Shown one piece after another: positions 24,046-32,291 of a DNA stretch of 64,000 nt. Location of the stretch: contig JBHGBM010000005.1 in the NCBI GenBank assembly GCA_041946965.1, positions 40,770 to 104,769 on the forward strand, read 5' to 3'. The notes under the pieces were generated by a model. That model was given only the letters and a program-made list of their open reading frames with translations. It did not search any database and was not told where the DNA came from. Position numbers and translations under genes: made by a program. Source of the stretch: JBHGBM01 sp041946965 (GTDB lineage: Bacteria > Acidobacteriota > Terriglobia > Bryobacterales > Bryobacteraceae). Position 1 is the first letter of the stretch. Every line of letters starts with the position of its first letter.

Positions 24046-25565
24046 CGCCGGCCGGTGCGGCTGACCAGCGCGCCGATTCGCGCGGCGACCAGATCGATCG
24101 TCTGTGCTTGCGCCGCGAGCCGGCCGCCCTCCGCGCAGGCCGCTTCGGCGTGCTGCGCCGTGGATTGCGCGACCTGGCCGATCTGGCCGATCGCCTTCGT
24201 GATCTCCTGCATTCCGAGACGCTGTTCCCGGCTCGCCGCGTTCACGTTCTCCACCAGCTTCCGCGCTTTGCCCGAGCTGTCCGTGATCGACCGGACGGCC
24301 GCGGCCACCTCGTCGAGGCAGGTGTTGCCGGCTTGCGATCTGGCGATCGATTCCTCGATCAGCCCGGCGGTATCCGCGGCCGCCTGGGCGCAGCGCTGCG
24401 CCAGGTTGCGCACTTCCTCCGCCACCACCGCGAAGCCCATCCCCGCTTCGCCCGCGCGCGCAGCCTCCACCGCCGCGTTCAGGGCCAGAATGTTGGTCTG
24501 GAAGGCGATCTCATCGATGACTTTGATGATGCGGCGGATCTTATGGCCGGAGTCCGTTATCTCCCGCATCGACCCGGCCATCTGCTCCACCGACCGGTTC
24601 GCCTCGCCCACCCGCATCGCCGCCTGCGCCATGCATTCGGCGGCCTCGCCGGAATTCGCCGCATTGGCCTGGGTCATCGAGTTGATCTGCCCGCTCGAAG
24701 CGGAGGTCTCCTGGATGGAAGCCGCCTGCTCGTTGGCTCCCTGCGCCAGAGACCGGCTGGATGCCGAGACCCTGTCCGCCGATTCCGAGACGCGGCCCGC
24801 CGCCTCACGCATTTCGGCGATGGCCTGCTTGAGCAGTTGCGCGATCCGGAACACCACCCAGAGCAGGGCGCCGGCGATCAACAGATTCACCGCGACCAGC
24901 GCCAGTTCCGCCCGTTGGTTCGCCGCAATGCGCTCGCGCAGGCGCCGGCGGGATTCCGCCAGGTTCTCCCGCTGGCCGCGGGACACGCTCTCCGCCGCGC
25001 TTTCCGCCTCCGCCAGCAGAGGCAGCATCCTGTCCTTCAGAATGTCATGGGCTTCGCTGAATCTTCCTCCGTTGGCCAGCGCCAGATACTCGCGGGCATG
25101 CTCCAGCCAGCCGGCCGTCTTCCGATCCAGGACGTCCAGCGCCAGGCGGCTGGCGCCGTCCGTGACCAGACCGCGCAGCCGCCCGGTCCCCTCCCGCACT
25201 TCGCGCCCGGCGGCCTGAAGCCGGCTCATGTTCTCCTCCAGAGCGGCGGGCGCGTGACAGGCCGCGCAGGCGGACGCGAAGGCGGCGTTCGTGTGCCGGT
25301 TCATCTCCGCGATCGTATAGGTAAGCTGCTGGTGCACGGACTCGGTCTTCAGCCGCTCAAACGCCGACTCGGCCGCCTTCACCAGCTCCGCCTTTTCCAC
25401 CGCGCCAACAACGGTCGCGTCCATCGATCTGCCGATGGCCGAGAGCACCCTCAGGGACGTCGCGCTCAGCAGCAGGGAACAGAACACCAGCAGCACGATG
25501 CCCAGTGTCAGGGTGCCGACGGTGAGCCGCGAGTTGAACCGTCCGGTCGCAGGCGGATTGGGCAC
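24042..25565 (-). CDS. Methyl-accepting chemotaxis protein with a c-type heme motif in its sensor domain
   Basis: The protein has 507 residues and starts at GTG with GGAG upstream. TM1 (about 17-38) and TM2 (about 219-239) flank a helical periplasmic domain. This contains Cys100-Ala-Ala-Cys103-His104, a c-type heme attachment motif. A HAMP-like linker and a signalling domain follow, with the conserved hairpin tip around IAFQTNILALNAAVEAAR and GFAVVAEEVRNLAQ. There is no C-terminal pentapeptide for CheR/CheB. It would signal to CheA, and the heme suggests redox, oxygen or NO sensing. No che genes are nearby. Confidence 0.92.
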   Translation of the reverse strand: MPNPPATGRFNSRLTVGTLTLGIVLLVFCSLLLSATSLRVLSAIGRSMDATVVGAVEKAELVKAAESAFERLKTESVHQQLTYTIAEMNRHTNAAFASACAACHAPAALEENMSRLQAAGREVREGTGRLRGLVTDGASRLALDVLDRKTAGWLEHAREYLALANGGRFSEAHDILKDRMLPLLAEAESAAESVSRGQRENLAESRRRLRERIAANQRAELALVAVNLLIAGALLWVVFRIAQLLKQAIAEMREAAGRVSESADRVSASSRSLAQGANEQAASIQETSASSGQINSMTQANAANSGEAAECMAQAAMRVGEANRSVEQMAGSMREITDSGHKIRRIIKVIDEIAFQTNILALNAAVEAARAGEAGMGFAVVAEEVRNLAQRCAQAAADTAGLIEESIARSQAGNTCLDEVAAAVRSITDSSGKARKLVENVNAASREQRLGMQEITKAIGQIGQVAQSTAQHAEAACAEGGRLAAQAQTIDLVAARIGALVSRTGRR

Positions 25566-25639
25566 AGCGTCTCCTCTCCGCCCGTACGTATCGGCGCAAG
25601 CCGGAGAAATTTGCGGCCGGGACGTTCTGAAATCGAATC

Positions 25640-26194
25640 TCAGCGGCCCGGGGCCGGCGCCAGGTTCCGCGCGTACGCGTCGAAGGTCCCGCGGTCAAAA
25701 AGCACGAACTTCGCCTCTTCCAGCGCGATGCCCTCCCGCGACAGATGTTTCTGGACCTCTCCGATGGCGATGCGCGCGGCCTCCTCCACAGGGTACCCGT
25801 AAACCCCCGTGCTGATGGACGGGAAGGCGATTGTCCGCAACGCGCGCTCCTCGGCCAGCCGCAGGCAGTTGGCATAGCAGGAGGCAAGCTGCGCCGGCTC
25901 GCCGCGCGCGCCGCCGCGGTACACCGGCCCCACCGCGTGAAAGACGTATCGCGCGGCCAGGTTGCCCGCCGAGGTCACCACCGCGTTGCCGGTCTCGCAG
26001 CGGCCGATCTCCGCGCGGATGCGGTCCAGCTCGCGCATGATCGCAGGGCCGCCGGCGCGGTGGATCGCGCCATCCACTCCCCCGCCCCCCGCCAGCGCGC
26101 TGTTGGCCGCGTTCACGATGGCGTCCGCCCGCACCCTGGTGATGTCGCCCACTTCCAACACCAGCTTGCGTCCCGCCGGACTGGTCCACTGCAC
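25640..26194 (-). CDS. Macrodomain protein (ADP-ribose / O-acetyl-ADP-ribose hydrolase family)
   Basis: The protein has 184 residues from GTG 26194, with GGGAG upstream inside the previous gene; the longer frame is a shadow of the aminotransferase. Macrodomain motifs are intact: VGDITRVRADAIVNAANS, LAGGGGVDGAIHRAGG and FPSISTGVYGYPVEEAA. MacroD/YmdB-type enzymes remove ADP-ribose from proteins or deacetylate O-acetyl-ADP-ribose in the cytoplasm. The start lies two bases after the stop of the DegT aminotransferase gene, so the two are probably co-translated, a pairing with no obvious metabolic reason. Confidence 0.92.
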   Translation of the reverse strand: MQWTSPAGRKLVLEVGDITRVRADAIVNAANSALAGGGGVDGAIHRAGGPAIMRELDRIRAEIGRCETGNAVVTSAGNLAARYVFHAVGPVYRGGARGEPAQLASCYANCLRLAEERALRTIAFPSISTGVYGYPVEEAARIAIGEVQKHLSREGIALEEAKFVLFDRGTFDAYARNLAPAPGR

Positions 26195-26196
26195 GG

Positions 26197-27429
26197 CTAC
26201 GCTCCCGCCGCCCGGCCCCGCGAGGCGAACCAGGCGGCCACCTTCTCCACCGCCTCGCCGATTTCCTCGATGTCCGTCTCCGTGTAATGCTCGTACACGT
26301 TCATGGTGATCCAGCGCTCGAACGCCGCCTCCGCCACGGGACAATCGCCCCGGCGGTAAACCTGCCCGGTGAGGCTGAACGGATACTCGCTGCCGGGGAA
26401 AGCCGAGCGGCGTTGGAACAGATCGTAGAGGTACACCGGACGCCCGCCGGTGATCATGTGCGCGTCGTTGGGGACGCCCTCAGCCGCGAGCGCCTCGGAG
26501 AACTCCCGCGAGGTGCATCCCAGCATCTCCAGGTCCAGCTTGAACAAGTACAGGAAGTAGCTGTGCCGCGAGCCCGCGGGAACCTTCTGCGGTTCGACGC
26601 CCGGCACCCGCGCCAGCCGTTCGCTCAGCATCGTGCCGAGACGGTTGCGCGTCTCCACGAACGGCCGTATGTTCTCCACCTGGGCCAGCGATACCGCTCC
26701 CTGAAGCTCCGTCATCTGGTAGTTCGGCGCCAGGAAGAACGGGTTGCGGATGCGCTCCTCCCGCTGGTAGCACTTGTCCAGGAACAGCGTGGCGATGTAG
26801 CGGAGGCGGTCGTCGTCGGTGAGCACCATGCCGCCCGAGCCGCAGGTGACATGCTTGAAGTGGTTCAGCGAAAACGAACTGAGGGGCGCCACCGTTCCGG
26901 CCAGCCGGCCGCGCGTCCACGTCCAGAACGCCTGCGCGCAGTCCTCCACCACCGGCAGGCCGAGTTCCATCAGGGCGTCGATGTCCGCGGCCAGCCCCGC
27001 GTGGTGTACCGCCAGGATGGCGCGCGTGCGCGGCGTGATGCGCTCCCGAACGGACTTCGGATCCAGGTTGAGCGTCTCCGGGTCCACGTCGGCGAACACC
27101 GGCACCAGCCCCTGATAGAGCAGCCCGGTCAACCCTCCCATGTCGGTAATCGGAGTGGTGATCACCTCGCTGCCGGGCGGCAGTTCCAGCGCGCCCAGCG
27201 CGATGTGGACCGCCGCCGTCCCGCTGGAGCAGGCGATGCAATGCTTACGGCCGTACAGCTCCGCGAACCTCTTCTGGAACTCGAACACCTTGGTCCCGAA
27301 GAAGTAGAAGAGCATGTCGGAATCGATGACTTCGGCGAGCAGACGCTTGTCGGCTTCGCCGTGACGTTTGCGCGGCCCGAAAGGAGTTCGCTTGGCCTTG
27401 GGGCCGCCGTAAAGAGCCAGGGTTTCCAT
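26197..27429 (-). CDS. DegT/DnrJ/EryC1 family PLP-dependent aminotransferase
   Basis: The protein has 410 residues from the ATG at 27429. Motifs typical of sugar aminotransferases are present: HCIACSSGTAAVHIALGAL, PVVEDCAQAFWTWTRG with the PLP-pairing Asp, and the Schiff-base Lys in FSLNHFKHVTCGSGGM. Family members aminate keto-sugars for glycan or antibiotic synthesis, while relatives act in inosose amination. A TAAAGT box lies seven bases before the ATG. It is divergent from the TIM-barrel gene at 27477. Confidence 0.9.
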   Translation of the reverse strand: METLALYGGPKAKRTPFGPRKRHGEADKRLLAEVIDSDMLFYFFGTKVFEFQKRFAELYGRKHCIACSSGTAAVHIALGALELPPGSEVITTPITDMGGLTGLLYQGLVPVFADVDPETLNLDPKSVRERITPRTRAILAVHHAGLAADIDALMELGLPVVEDCAQAFWTWTRGRLAGTVAPLSSFSLNHFKHVTCGSGGMVLTDDDRLRYIATLFLDKCYQREERIRNPFFLAPNYQMTELQGAVSLAQVENIRPFVETRNRLGTMLSERLARVPGVEPQKVPAGSRHSYFLYLFKLDLEMLGCTSREFSEALAAEGVPNDAHMITGGRPVYLYDLFQRRSAFPGSEYPFSLTGQVYRRGDCPVAEAAFERWITMNVYEHYTETDIEEIGEAVEKVAAWFASRGRAAGA

Positions 27430-27476
27430 CAAGTTAACTTTACACCCGCGCGCACGCCGGTTAACATGGCCGGTAT

Positions 27477-28394
27477 ATGACCAGAAGGGAACTCCTCGCC
27501 GCGAGCGCCGCGTGCGCCTCCACGGCGCTGGCCAAGAAGCGAATCGACCGCTCCTGCCTGAGCCCCATCACCGACGAAGTCGGCAAGACGGCCGCCGATT
27601 CCATTGCCTTCGCGAAGCAATACGGTCTGAAGTGGGTGGAACTGCGCTCCGTGCCCGAGACCCGCAAGGAATACGCCTTCCTCCCCGAACCGGAAGTGAA
27701 GGCGGCGGCGGCGGCTCTGGGCGCCGCGGGGCTGAAGGTCTCGTTCCTCAACACCGGACTGCTGAAATTCCCCTGGCCAGGCATGACCCCCGTCCGCCGG
27801 CGCCAGGAGACGCCCGAGGCGGCGGCCAGGCGCCAGGAGGCGGAGAGAGTACGCTTCGAACGGCGCCTGGAGGACCTGCGCACTGCCATCCGCGCGGCCC
27901 ACATTTTCGGCGTGGATAAGGTTCGCGTGTTCACCGGCTCGCGCGTGGCCGAGCCCGAAACGGCGCTGCCGCGCGTGGCCGAGATCATCGGCGAGATGGC
28001 TCAAATCGCGGGCCGGGAGAAAATTTACCTGTTGGTCGAGAACGAGGGCTCCTGCAACATCGCCAGCTCGGCCGAGACCGCCGCGCTGATGAAACTCGTC
28101 CCCAGCAAGTGGGTAGGCATCAACTGGGACCCGCAGAACACCCTGGGCACCAAGGAAACGCCTTTCCCCGACGGCTACAACCTGCTGCCGAAGAAGCGCA
28201 TCCTCAACGTGCAGGTGAAGGGCCGCGGGATCATGCCCGCGAGCACCCAAAAGCTGGATTGGAAGAGCATCATCCAGGCCCTGGAGCGCGACGGCTACAC
28301 GGGCAAGATCGGCCTGGAGACGCACATCTTCGACGGCACCCTGATCGAGGCCTCGCACATCTCGATCAAGGAACTGATCCGGCTCGTGGGATAA
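27477..28394 (+). CDS. Exported xylose isomerase-like TIM-barrel protein
   Basis: The protein has 305 residues. The N-terminus MTRRELLAASAACASTALA is a Tat-like signal. The sugar phosphate isomerase/epimerase barrel shows LLVENEG, INWDPQN and GLETHIF, which place Glu, Asp and Glu at the usual metal positions. It likely isomerises or epimerises a keto-sugar or acts on a related compound; the substrate is not evident. A TAACAT box (27462-27467) lies nine bases before the ATG, so the leader should be very short. Confidence 0.82.
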   Translation: MTRRELLAASAACASTALAKKRIDRSCLSPITDEVGKTAADSIAFAKQYGLKWVELRSVPETRKEYAFLPEPEVKAAAAALGAAGLKVSFLNTGLLKFPWPGMTPVRRRQETPEAAARRQEAERVRFERRLEDLRTAIRAAHIFGVDKVRVFTGSRVAEPETALPRVAEIIGEMAQIAGREKIYLLVENEGSCNIASSAETAALMKLVPSKWVGINWDPQNTLGTKETPFPDGYNLLPKKRILNVQVKGRGIMPASTQKLDWKSIIQALERDGYTGKIGLETHIFDGTLIEASHISIKELIRLVG

Positions 28395-28400
28395 CGGCGG

Positions 28401-28853
28401 CTACCGGATCACCGCCACCGCCTCGATCTCGACCAGCCAGTCCGCCGAGGCCAGCGACTGCACCCCCACCAGGGTGGCCGCGGGCGGTTCGCCGGGTCCC
28501 ATGTGTCGCGACCGCGCCGCGCGGATGGCGTCCCGCATGGAAGGCTTGTAGTTCACCACGTAGGTATTGATCTTGACGACGTCACGGAACGTGGCGCCCG
28601 CCGCCTCGAGCGCGGTTCTCAGGTTCTCCCACACCTGGTTCAGTTGGGCGTTCAAGTCTCCCTTGCCCACCACTTCGCCCTTGGCGTTCTGCGAGATCTG
28701 ACCCGAGATCCAGATCACGGTTCCGGGCCTGGCCGTTACCACGTGCGTGTACGCCGTGGGCGCCTTGCTCAAGCCGGCGGGCTGGATGTGCCGGATGTCC
28801 TGGGCCGCGAGGCCGGCGAGCGAACAGAAGAATACCAGCGATGCTTTGAACAT
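28401..28853 (-). CDS. Exported RidA (YjgF/YER057c/UK114) family protein
   Basis: The protein has 150 residues, about 20 longer than cytoplasmic RidA because of an N-terminal signal peptide (MFKASLVFFCSLAGLAAQ). The RidA core includes VIWISGQISQNAKGEVVG, VWENLRTALEAAG and VVKINTYV. The usual catalytic arginine region near the C-terminus is MGPGEPPAATLVGVQSLA, where the expected Arg-Pro-Ala/Ser-R motif is altered. RidA normally hydrolyses reactive enamine/imine intermediates of PLP enzymes in the cytoplasm, so export implies another role. It is divergent from the LacI gene and convergent with the TIM-barrel gene. Confidence 0.88.
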   Translation of the reverse strand: MFKASLVFFCSLAGLAAQDIRHIQPAGLSKAPTAYTHVVTARPGTVIWISGQISQNAKGEVVGKGDLNAQLNQVWENLRTALEAAGATFRDVVKINTYVVNYKPSMRDAIRAARSRHMGPGEPPAATLVGVQSLASADWLVEIEAVAVIR

Positions 28854-28859
28854 AGGGAC

Positions 28860-28865
28860 ACGCTA
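28860..28865 (-). promoter_or_regulatory. Putative -10 box of a leaderless promoter
   Basis: TAGCGT on the minus strand, six bases before the ATG at 28853 of the RidA gene. Confidence 0.45.
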
Positions 28866-28992
28866 GCAGGTTTTGGGGATTTCGCGGGCGCATAAGACTC
28901 GCGCGCTCCAACGCGAAGCGGCGTCCCGGCGCACCGCCACTGCCTTCAGCAGATCTTCCAGAGCCCAAAGCGGGTTCGCTGCTCGGCAGTGT

Positions 28993-29008
28993 CTGCAAAC
29001 GTGTTCAA
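28993..29008 (+). promoter_or_regulatory. Candidate LacI-family operator, distal copy
   Basis: CTGCAAACGTGTTCAA fits the LacI-family pattern TGxAAxCGxTTxCA with one mismatch. It is the reverse complement of the proximal site at 29113-29128 with a single base difference, and their centres are 120 bp apart. Confidence 0.65.
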
Positions 29009-29084
29009 GCCAACGGCGGTTCTGGCGCATGGTCCGTTTCTAGAGACACCCGTATAATGGCTGAATTTGGCACCGCCGGCCCAG

Positions 29085-29113
29085 TTGACAGGTCTTTCGC
29101 TCCCCAGTATTAT
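29085..29113 (+). promoter_or_regulatory. Sigma70-type promoter of the inositol regulator operon
   Basis: TTGACA (29085-29090), a 17-base spacer and TATTAT (29108-29113) form a near-consensus promoter. Transcription would start near 29120, within the proximal operator and only a few bases before the start codon. A second TATAAT at 29053-29058 has no good -35. Confidence 0.75.
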
Positions 29114-29128
29114 TGAACACGTGTGCAG
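29113..29128 (+). promoter_or_regulatory. Candidate LacI-family operator, proximal copy
   Basis: TTGAACACGTGTGCAG is an imperfect palindrome centred on CG with outer TG and CA. It spans the expected transcription start and ends at the ATG of the regulator gene. Binding here would block RNA polymerase, which points to autorepression. Confidence 0.7.
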
Positions 29129-30136
29129 ATGATTTCGATCAAGGACATCGCCCGCACCGCCAACGTCTCTCACGCCACCGTCTCCCGCGCCCTGCGAAAC
29201 AGTCCCCTGGTAAACCCAGAAACCGCCGAACGTATCCGCCAAATCGCGCGACAGCAAGGATATACGGCTAGTGCGGTGGCCCGCAGCCTGGTCACGAAAC
29301 GGACCAGCACGATCGGCGTGGTAGTGACCACGATTGCAGACCCGTTTATCGGCGAGGTGGTGAGCGGCATCGAGGAGATGGCGCTGGCGCACGGGTACTC
29401 GGTGTTCCTGGCCACGTGCCACGCGGACCCGCAGCGGGAGTTGCGCGCGGTGCGCTCGTTTCAGGAACGGCGCGTGGACGGCATCCTGGTGGCCGCCTCG
29501 CGCGTGGGCGCTCTGTACATGCCGCTGCTGGCCGAAATGAAGGTGCCCATCGTGCTGATCAACAATCAGCACCCGGGCGAGTTCGTGTACTCGGTGGGAA
29601 TCGACAACTTGCAGGCCGGGCGGCAGGCCACCCAACATCTCGTGGAACTCGGGCATCGGCGGATCGGCTACTTGGGCGACCGCTACGGCTTCCAGTCCGA
29701 CGCGCAACGCTCCACAGGGTACCGGCAGGTATTGGAAGGATGCGATTGCGGCTTCGATCCCGACCTGGTCGCGCACGGCGACGGAACGCCGGAAGGGGGG
29801 ATGCAGGCGGCGGCGAAACTGCTGGCGCTGGCGGATAGGCCCACAGCCCTGTTCTGCTACAACGATCTCGAAGCGTTGGGAGCCCTGCGCGCGGCGCGCG
29901 AGCGCGGCCTGCGCGTGCCGGAGGATCTCTCGGTGGTGGGAGTGGACGACCTGTTCCTGACGTCTTACACCGTGCCTCCGCTCACCACGGTGCAGCAGCC
30001 CAAACAGGAGATGGGGCGGCGCGCGGCGCTGATCCTGCTGGAACTGCTGGCGGGAGGAAAGCCGGAAAGCCAGGTGACGCTGGAAGGAAAATTGATCGTG
30101 CGCGAGTCTACGACGGCGCCGGGGAGGCCGGCATGA
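29129..30136 (+). CDS. LacI family transcriptional regulator, probable inositol regulator
   Basis: The protein has 335 residues from the ATG at 29129; a GTG two codons earlier (29123) is possible. The N-terminal helix-turn-helix is ISIKDIARTANVSHATVSRA, with a hinge helix ending ASAVARSL. A periplasmic-binding-protein-like effector domain follows (IGVVVTTIADPFIGEV; VPEDLSVVGVDDL). It overlaps the sugar-binding lipoprotein gene by four bases and heads the inositol gene block. The two operator candidates upstream suggest that it represses its own operon until an inositol-type effector binds; the effector is inferred from neighbours. Confidence 0.92.
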   Translation: MISIKDIARTANVSHATVSRALRNSPLVNPETAERIRQIARQQGYTASAVARSLVTKRTSTIGVVVTTIADPFIGEVVSGIEEMALAHGYSVFLATCHADPQRELRAVRSFQERRVDGILVAASRVGALYMPLLAEMKVPIVLINNQHPGEFVYSVGIDNLQAGRQATQHLVELGHRRIGYLGDRYGFQSDAQRSTGYRQVLEGCDCGFDPDLVAHGDGTPEGGMQAAAKLLALADRPTALFCYNDLEALGALRAARERGLRVPEDLSVVGVDDLFLTSYTVPPLTTVQQPKQEMGRRAALILLELLAGGKPESQVTLEGKLIVRESTTAPGRPA

Positions 30137-31056
30137 GGGCCCCCTGCTCCCTTGCGCTCGCGGCCATGTTGCTCCTGGGCGGGTGCGGCAGAACCACGGA
30201 TAAAAAGCTCGAGATCGCGCTGGTCTTGAAGGCGCTGGACAGCGAATTCTGGCAGCGGATCAAGGCGGGGGCGGAGGAGGCGGCGCGCGCGGATGCGGAG
30301 GTGCGGCTGGCGGTGCTGGCCGCGGCGCAGGAGATCAACATCGACCAGCAGGTCGCCATCCTCGAAGACCAGGTCCTCAAGCGTGTCTCCGCGCTGGCGG
30401 TGGCGCCGGCGGGCGTATCGGAGATCGTGCCGGTGCTCGAGAAAGCCAAGGCCGCGGGCATCCCGGTGATCATCGTGGATACGGACGTGCCATGGCCGGG
30501 GCGCGCAGGGTTCATCGGGATCGACAACAAGCTGGGCGGGCGCATCGCCGGCGAGTACATCGTGAAGCGCATCGGCGGGAAAGGCAAGGTCGCGGTGATC
30601 CGCGGGGTCATGGGCGTGGCCACGCAGGAGGACCGCCTCACCGGATTTCGCCAGGCCATCGCGAAGACCGCCGCGGTCCAGTGCGTGGCGGTGCAACCCG
30701 CCAACAGCGAACGCGCGCCGGGCATGGCGGTGATGGAGAACATGCTCACCTCGCACCCGGACATCGCCGCCGTGTTCGCCACCAACGACCAGATGGCGCT
30801 GGGGGCCATGGAAGCGATCGCCGCGCGCCGGCTGACGGGGAAGCTCGTGCTGGTCGGCTTCGACGCCACGCGAGAGGCGCTCCGGGCCATCGAAGCGGGG
30901 CAGATGGACGCGGTGATGGCACAGCATCCGGAGCGCATCGGCAGGCGCGCCATCGAGGAAGCCATCAAGGCCGCCCGCGGGCGGCCGGTAGACAAATTCG
31001 TAGACATCGGTACCGAGCTGGTTACACGCGAAAACGTGAAGCAGTTCTTGAATTGA
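30133..31056 (+). CDS. Periplasmic sugar-binding lipoprotein (RbsB-like)
   Basis: The protein has 307 residues with a lipoprotein signal ending LLLGGC (Cys19 acylated). The mature part matches the ribose/inositol-binding class (KALDSEFWQRIKAGAEEAA; FIGIDNKLGGRIAGEYIV; VFATNDQMALGAMEAI). Its start overlaps the LacI stop as ATGA. No ABC permease or ATPase genes are in the window, so it may serve a transporter encoded elsewhere or a sensor. By position its ligand is likely inositol or an inositol derivative. Confidence 0.88.
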   Translation: MRAPCSLALAAMLLLGGCGRTTDKKLEIALVLKALDSEFWQRIKAGAEEAARADAEVRLAVLAAAQEINIDQQVAILEDQVLKRVSALAVAPAGVSEIVPVLEKAKAAGIPVIIVDTDVPWPGRAGFIGIDNKLGGRIAGEYIVKRIGGKGKVAVIRGVMGVATQEDRLTGFRQAIAKTAAVQCVAVQPANSERAPGMAVMENMLTSHPDIAAVFATNDQMALGAMEAIAARRLTGKLVLVGFDATREALRAIEAGQMDAVMAQHPERIGRRAIEEAIKAARGRPVDKFVDIGTELVTRENVKQFLN

Positions 31057-31092
31057 GAAGTTTTTCTTACGTGAAAATTAGGAGATGCGGAT

Positions 31093-32274
31093 ATGAAGAG
31101 CGTAGTGATTTCGGCAACCTGGTCTCCCAAGCCCACATTCAAGCTGGGGCCCAAGGACATCGATGGCAAATTGACGTATCTTGGCAGCTACGTCTGGCGC
31201 TACCCCAAGCTCTCGGTCCAGGAGAAGGATGTCCCCGAGATCGGCCCCACCGAGTGCCTGATCGAGGTGCGGGCCTGCGGCATCTGCGGCAGCGACGTGC
31301 ACATGGCGCAGAGCGACAAAGACGGCTATACCTGGTATCCCGGCCTGACGGCGTTCCCGGTGACGCTGGGCCACGAGATGTCGGGCGTGGTGGTCAAGGC
31401 GGGCGCCAAGGCGTTCAACAAGCGCACGGGCCGCGCCTATGAAGCGGGCGAGCCGGTGTGCCCGGAGGAGATGTTTTGGTGCTCCTACTGCCGGCCTTGC
31501 GCGGACGGCCATCCCAACCAATGCGAGCGCCTGCAAGAGATGGGCTTCAGCGTGGACGGCGGCTTCGCCAGGTACGTGGCCATCGATTCGCGCTACCTGT
31601 GGAGCCTGGTGGAGCTGGAGGACCGCTATCCCGGGATCGAGCTCTTCAAAGCCGGCAGCCTGGTGGAACCGACGTCGGTGGCGTACAACGCCATGATCGA
31701 ATGCGGCGGGGGGATCCGGCCGGGCGACAACGCCGTGATCCTCGGCGGAGGGCCGATCGGCCTGGCGGGCGTAGCGATCATGAAGCGCGCGGGCGCGGCC
31801 AAGGTCGTGCTGGTGGAGCCGGCCGAGAGCCGCGCGGTGCTGGGCCGCAAGATGGGCGCCGATCTCGTCATCGATCCCACTAAAGAAGATGTTGCGCAGC
31901 GCGTGCTGAGCTTCACGGGCGGGCTCGGCGCGGCCATTTATCTCGAAGCCACCGGCCTCCCCGACAAAGTGCTGCCGGTGATTGAAGATTGCATCTGGTT
32001 CGGCAAGTTCGTGGGCGCGAAGGTGGTGATTGTGGCGCGCGCGGACGCCAAGACGCCGACCAACGGCGAGGTCTACCAGGTGCGGAAGGCAAAGATCTGC
32101 GGCGCCCAGGGCCACTCGGGCTACGGCACGTTCCCGCGCGTGATCAGCCTTATGGCGTCGGGGATGGATATGACCCCCCTGATCACAAGGACGGTAGGCA
32201 TCGACGAGGTACCGGAGAATATTACCCTCTTGCAGACCGACAAGACCAACTGCAAGATCACGTGCGTGATGTAA
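31093..32274 (+). CDS. iolM: Scyllo-inosose 3-dehydrogenase (IolM-like zinc alcohol dehydrogenase)
   Basis: The protein has 393 residues. It is a medium-chain zinc dehydrogenase with catalytic ligands Cys65 (CGICGSDVHM), His94 and Glu95 (LGHEMSG). A structural zinc site is spread over CPEEMFWCSYCRPC and a later Cys. The NAD motif is VILGGGPIGLAGVAIMK. From recall it closely resembles Thermotoga TM0412 along its whole length (FKLGPKDIDGKLTYLGS, PKVISLMASGMDMT-like end), the enzyme that oxidises scyllo-inosose to a diketo-inositol. AGGAG precedes the start. It is the first enzyme gene of the inositol block. Confidence 0.88.
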   Translation: MKSVVISATWSPKPTFKLGPKDIDGKLTYLGSYVWRYPKLSVQEKDVPEIGPTECLIEVRACGICGSDVHMAQSDKDGYTWYPGLTAFPVTLGHEMSGVVVKAGAKAFNKRTGRAYEAGEPVCPEEMFWCSYCRPCADGHPNQCERLQEMGFSVDGGFARYVAIDSRYLWSLVELEDRYPGIELFKAGSLVEPTSVAYNAMIECGGGIRPGDNAVILGGGPIGLAGVAIMKRAGAAKVVLVEPAESRAVLGRKMGADLVIDPTKEDVAQRVLSFTGGLGAAIYLEATGLPDKVLPVIEDCIWFGKFVGAKVVIVARADAKTPTNGEVYQVRKAKICGAQGHSGYGTFPRVISLMASGMDMTPLITRTVGIDEVPENITLLQTDKTNCKITCVM

Positions 32275-32291
32275 AGGAGACGACGAACCCT

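Noticed and set aside
29053..29058. TATAAT as the main promoter of the inositol regulator
   Set aside because: No acceptable -35 at 16-18 bases; the TTGACA/TATTAT pair downstream is far better placed and overlaps the operator.
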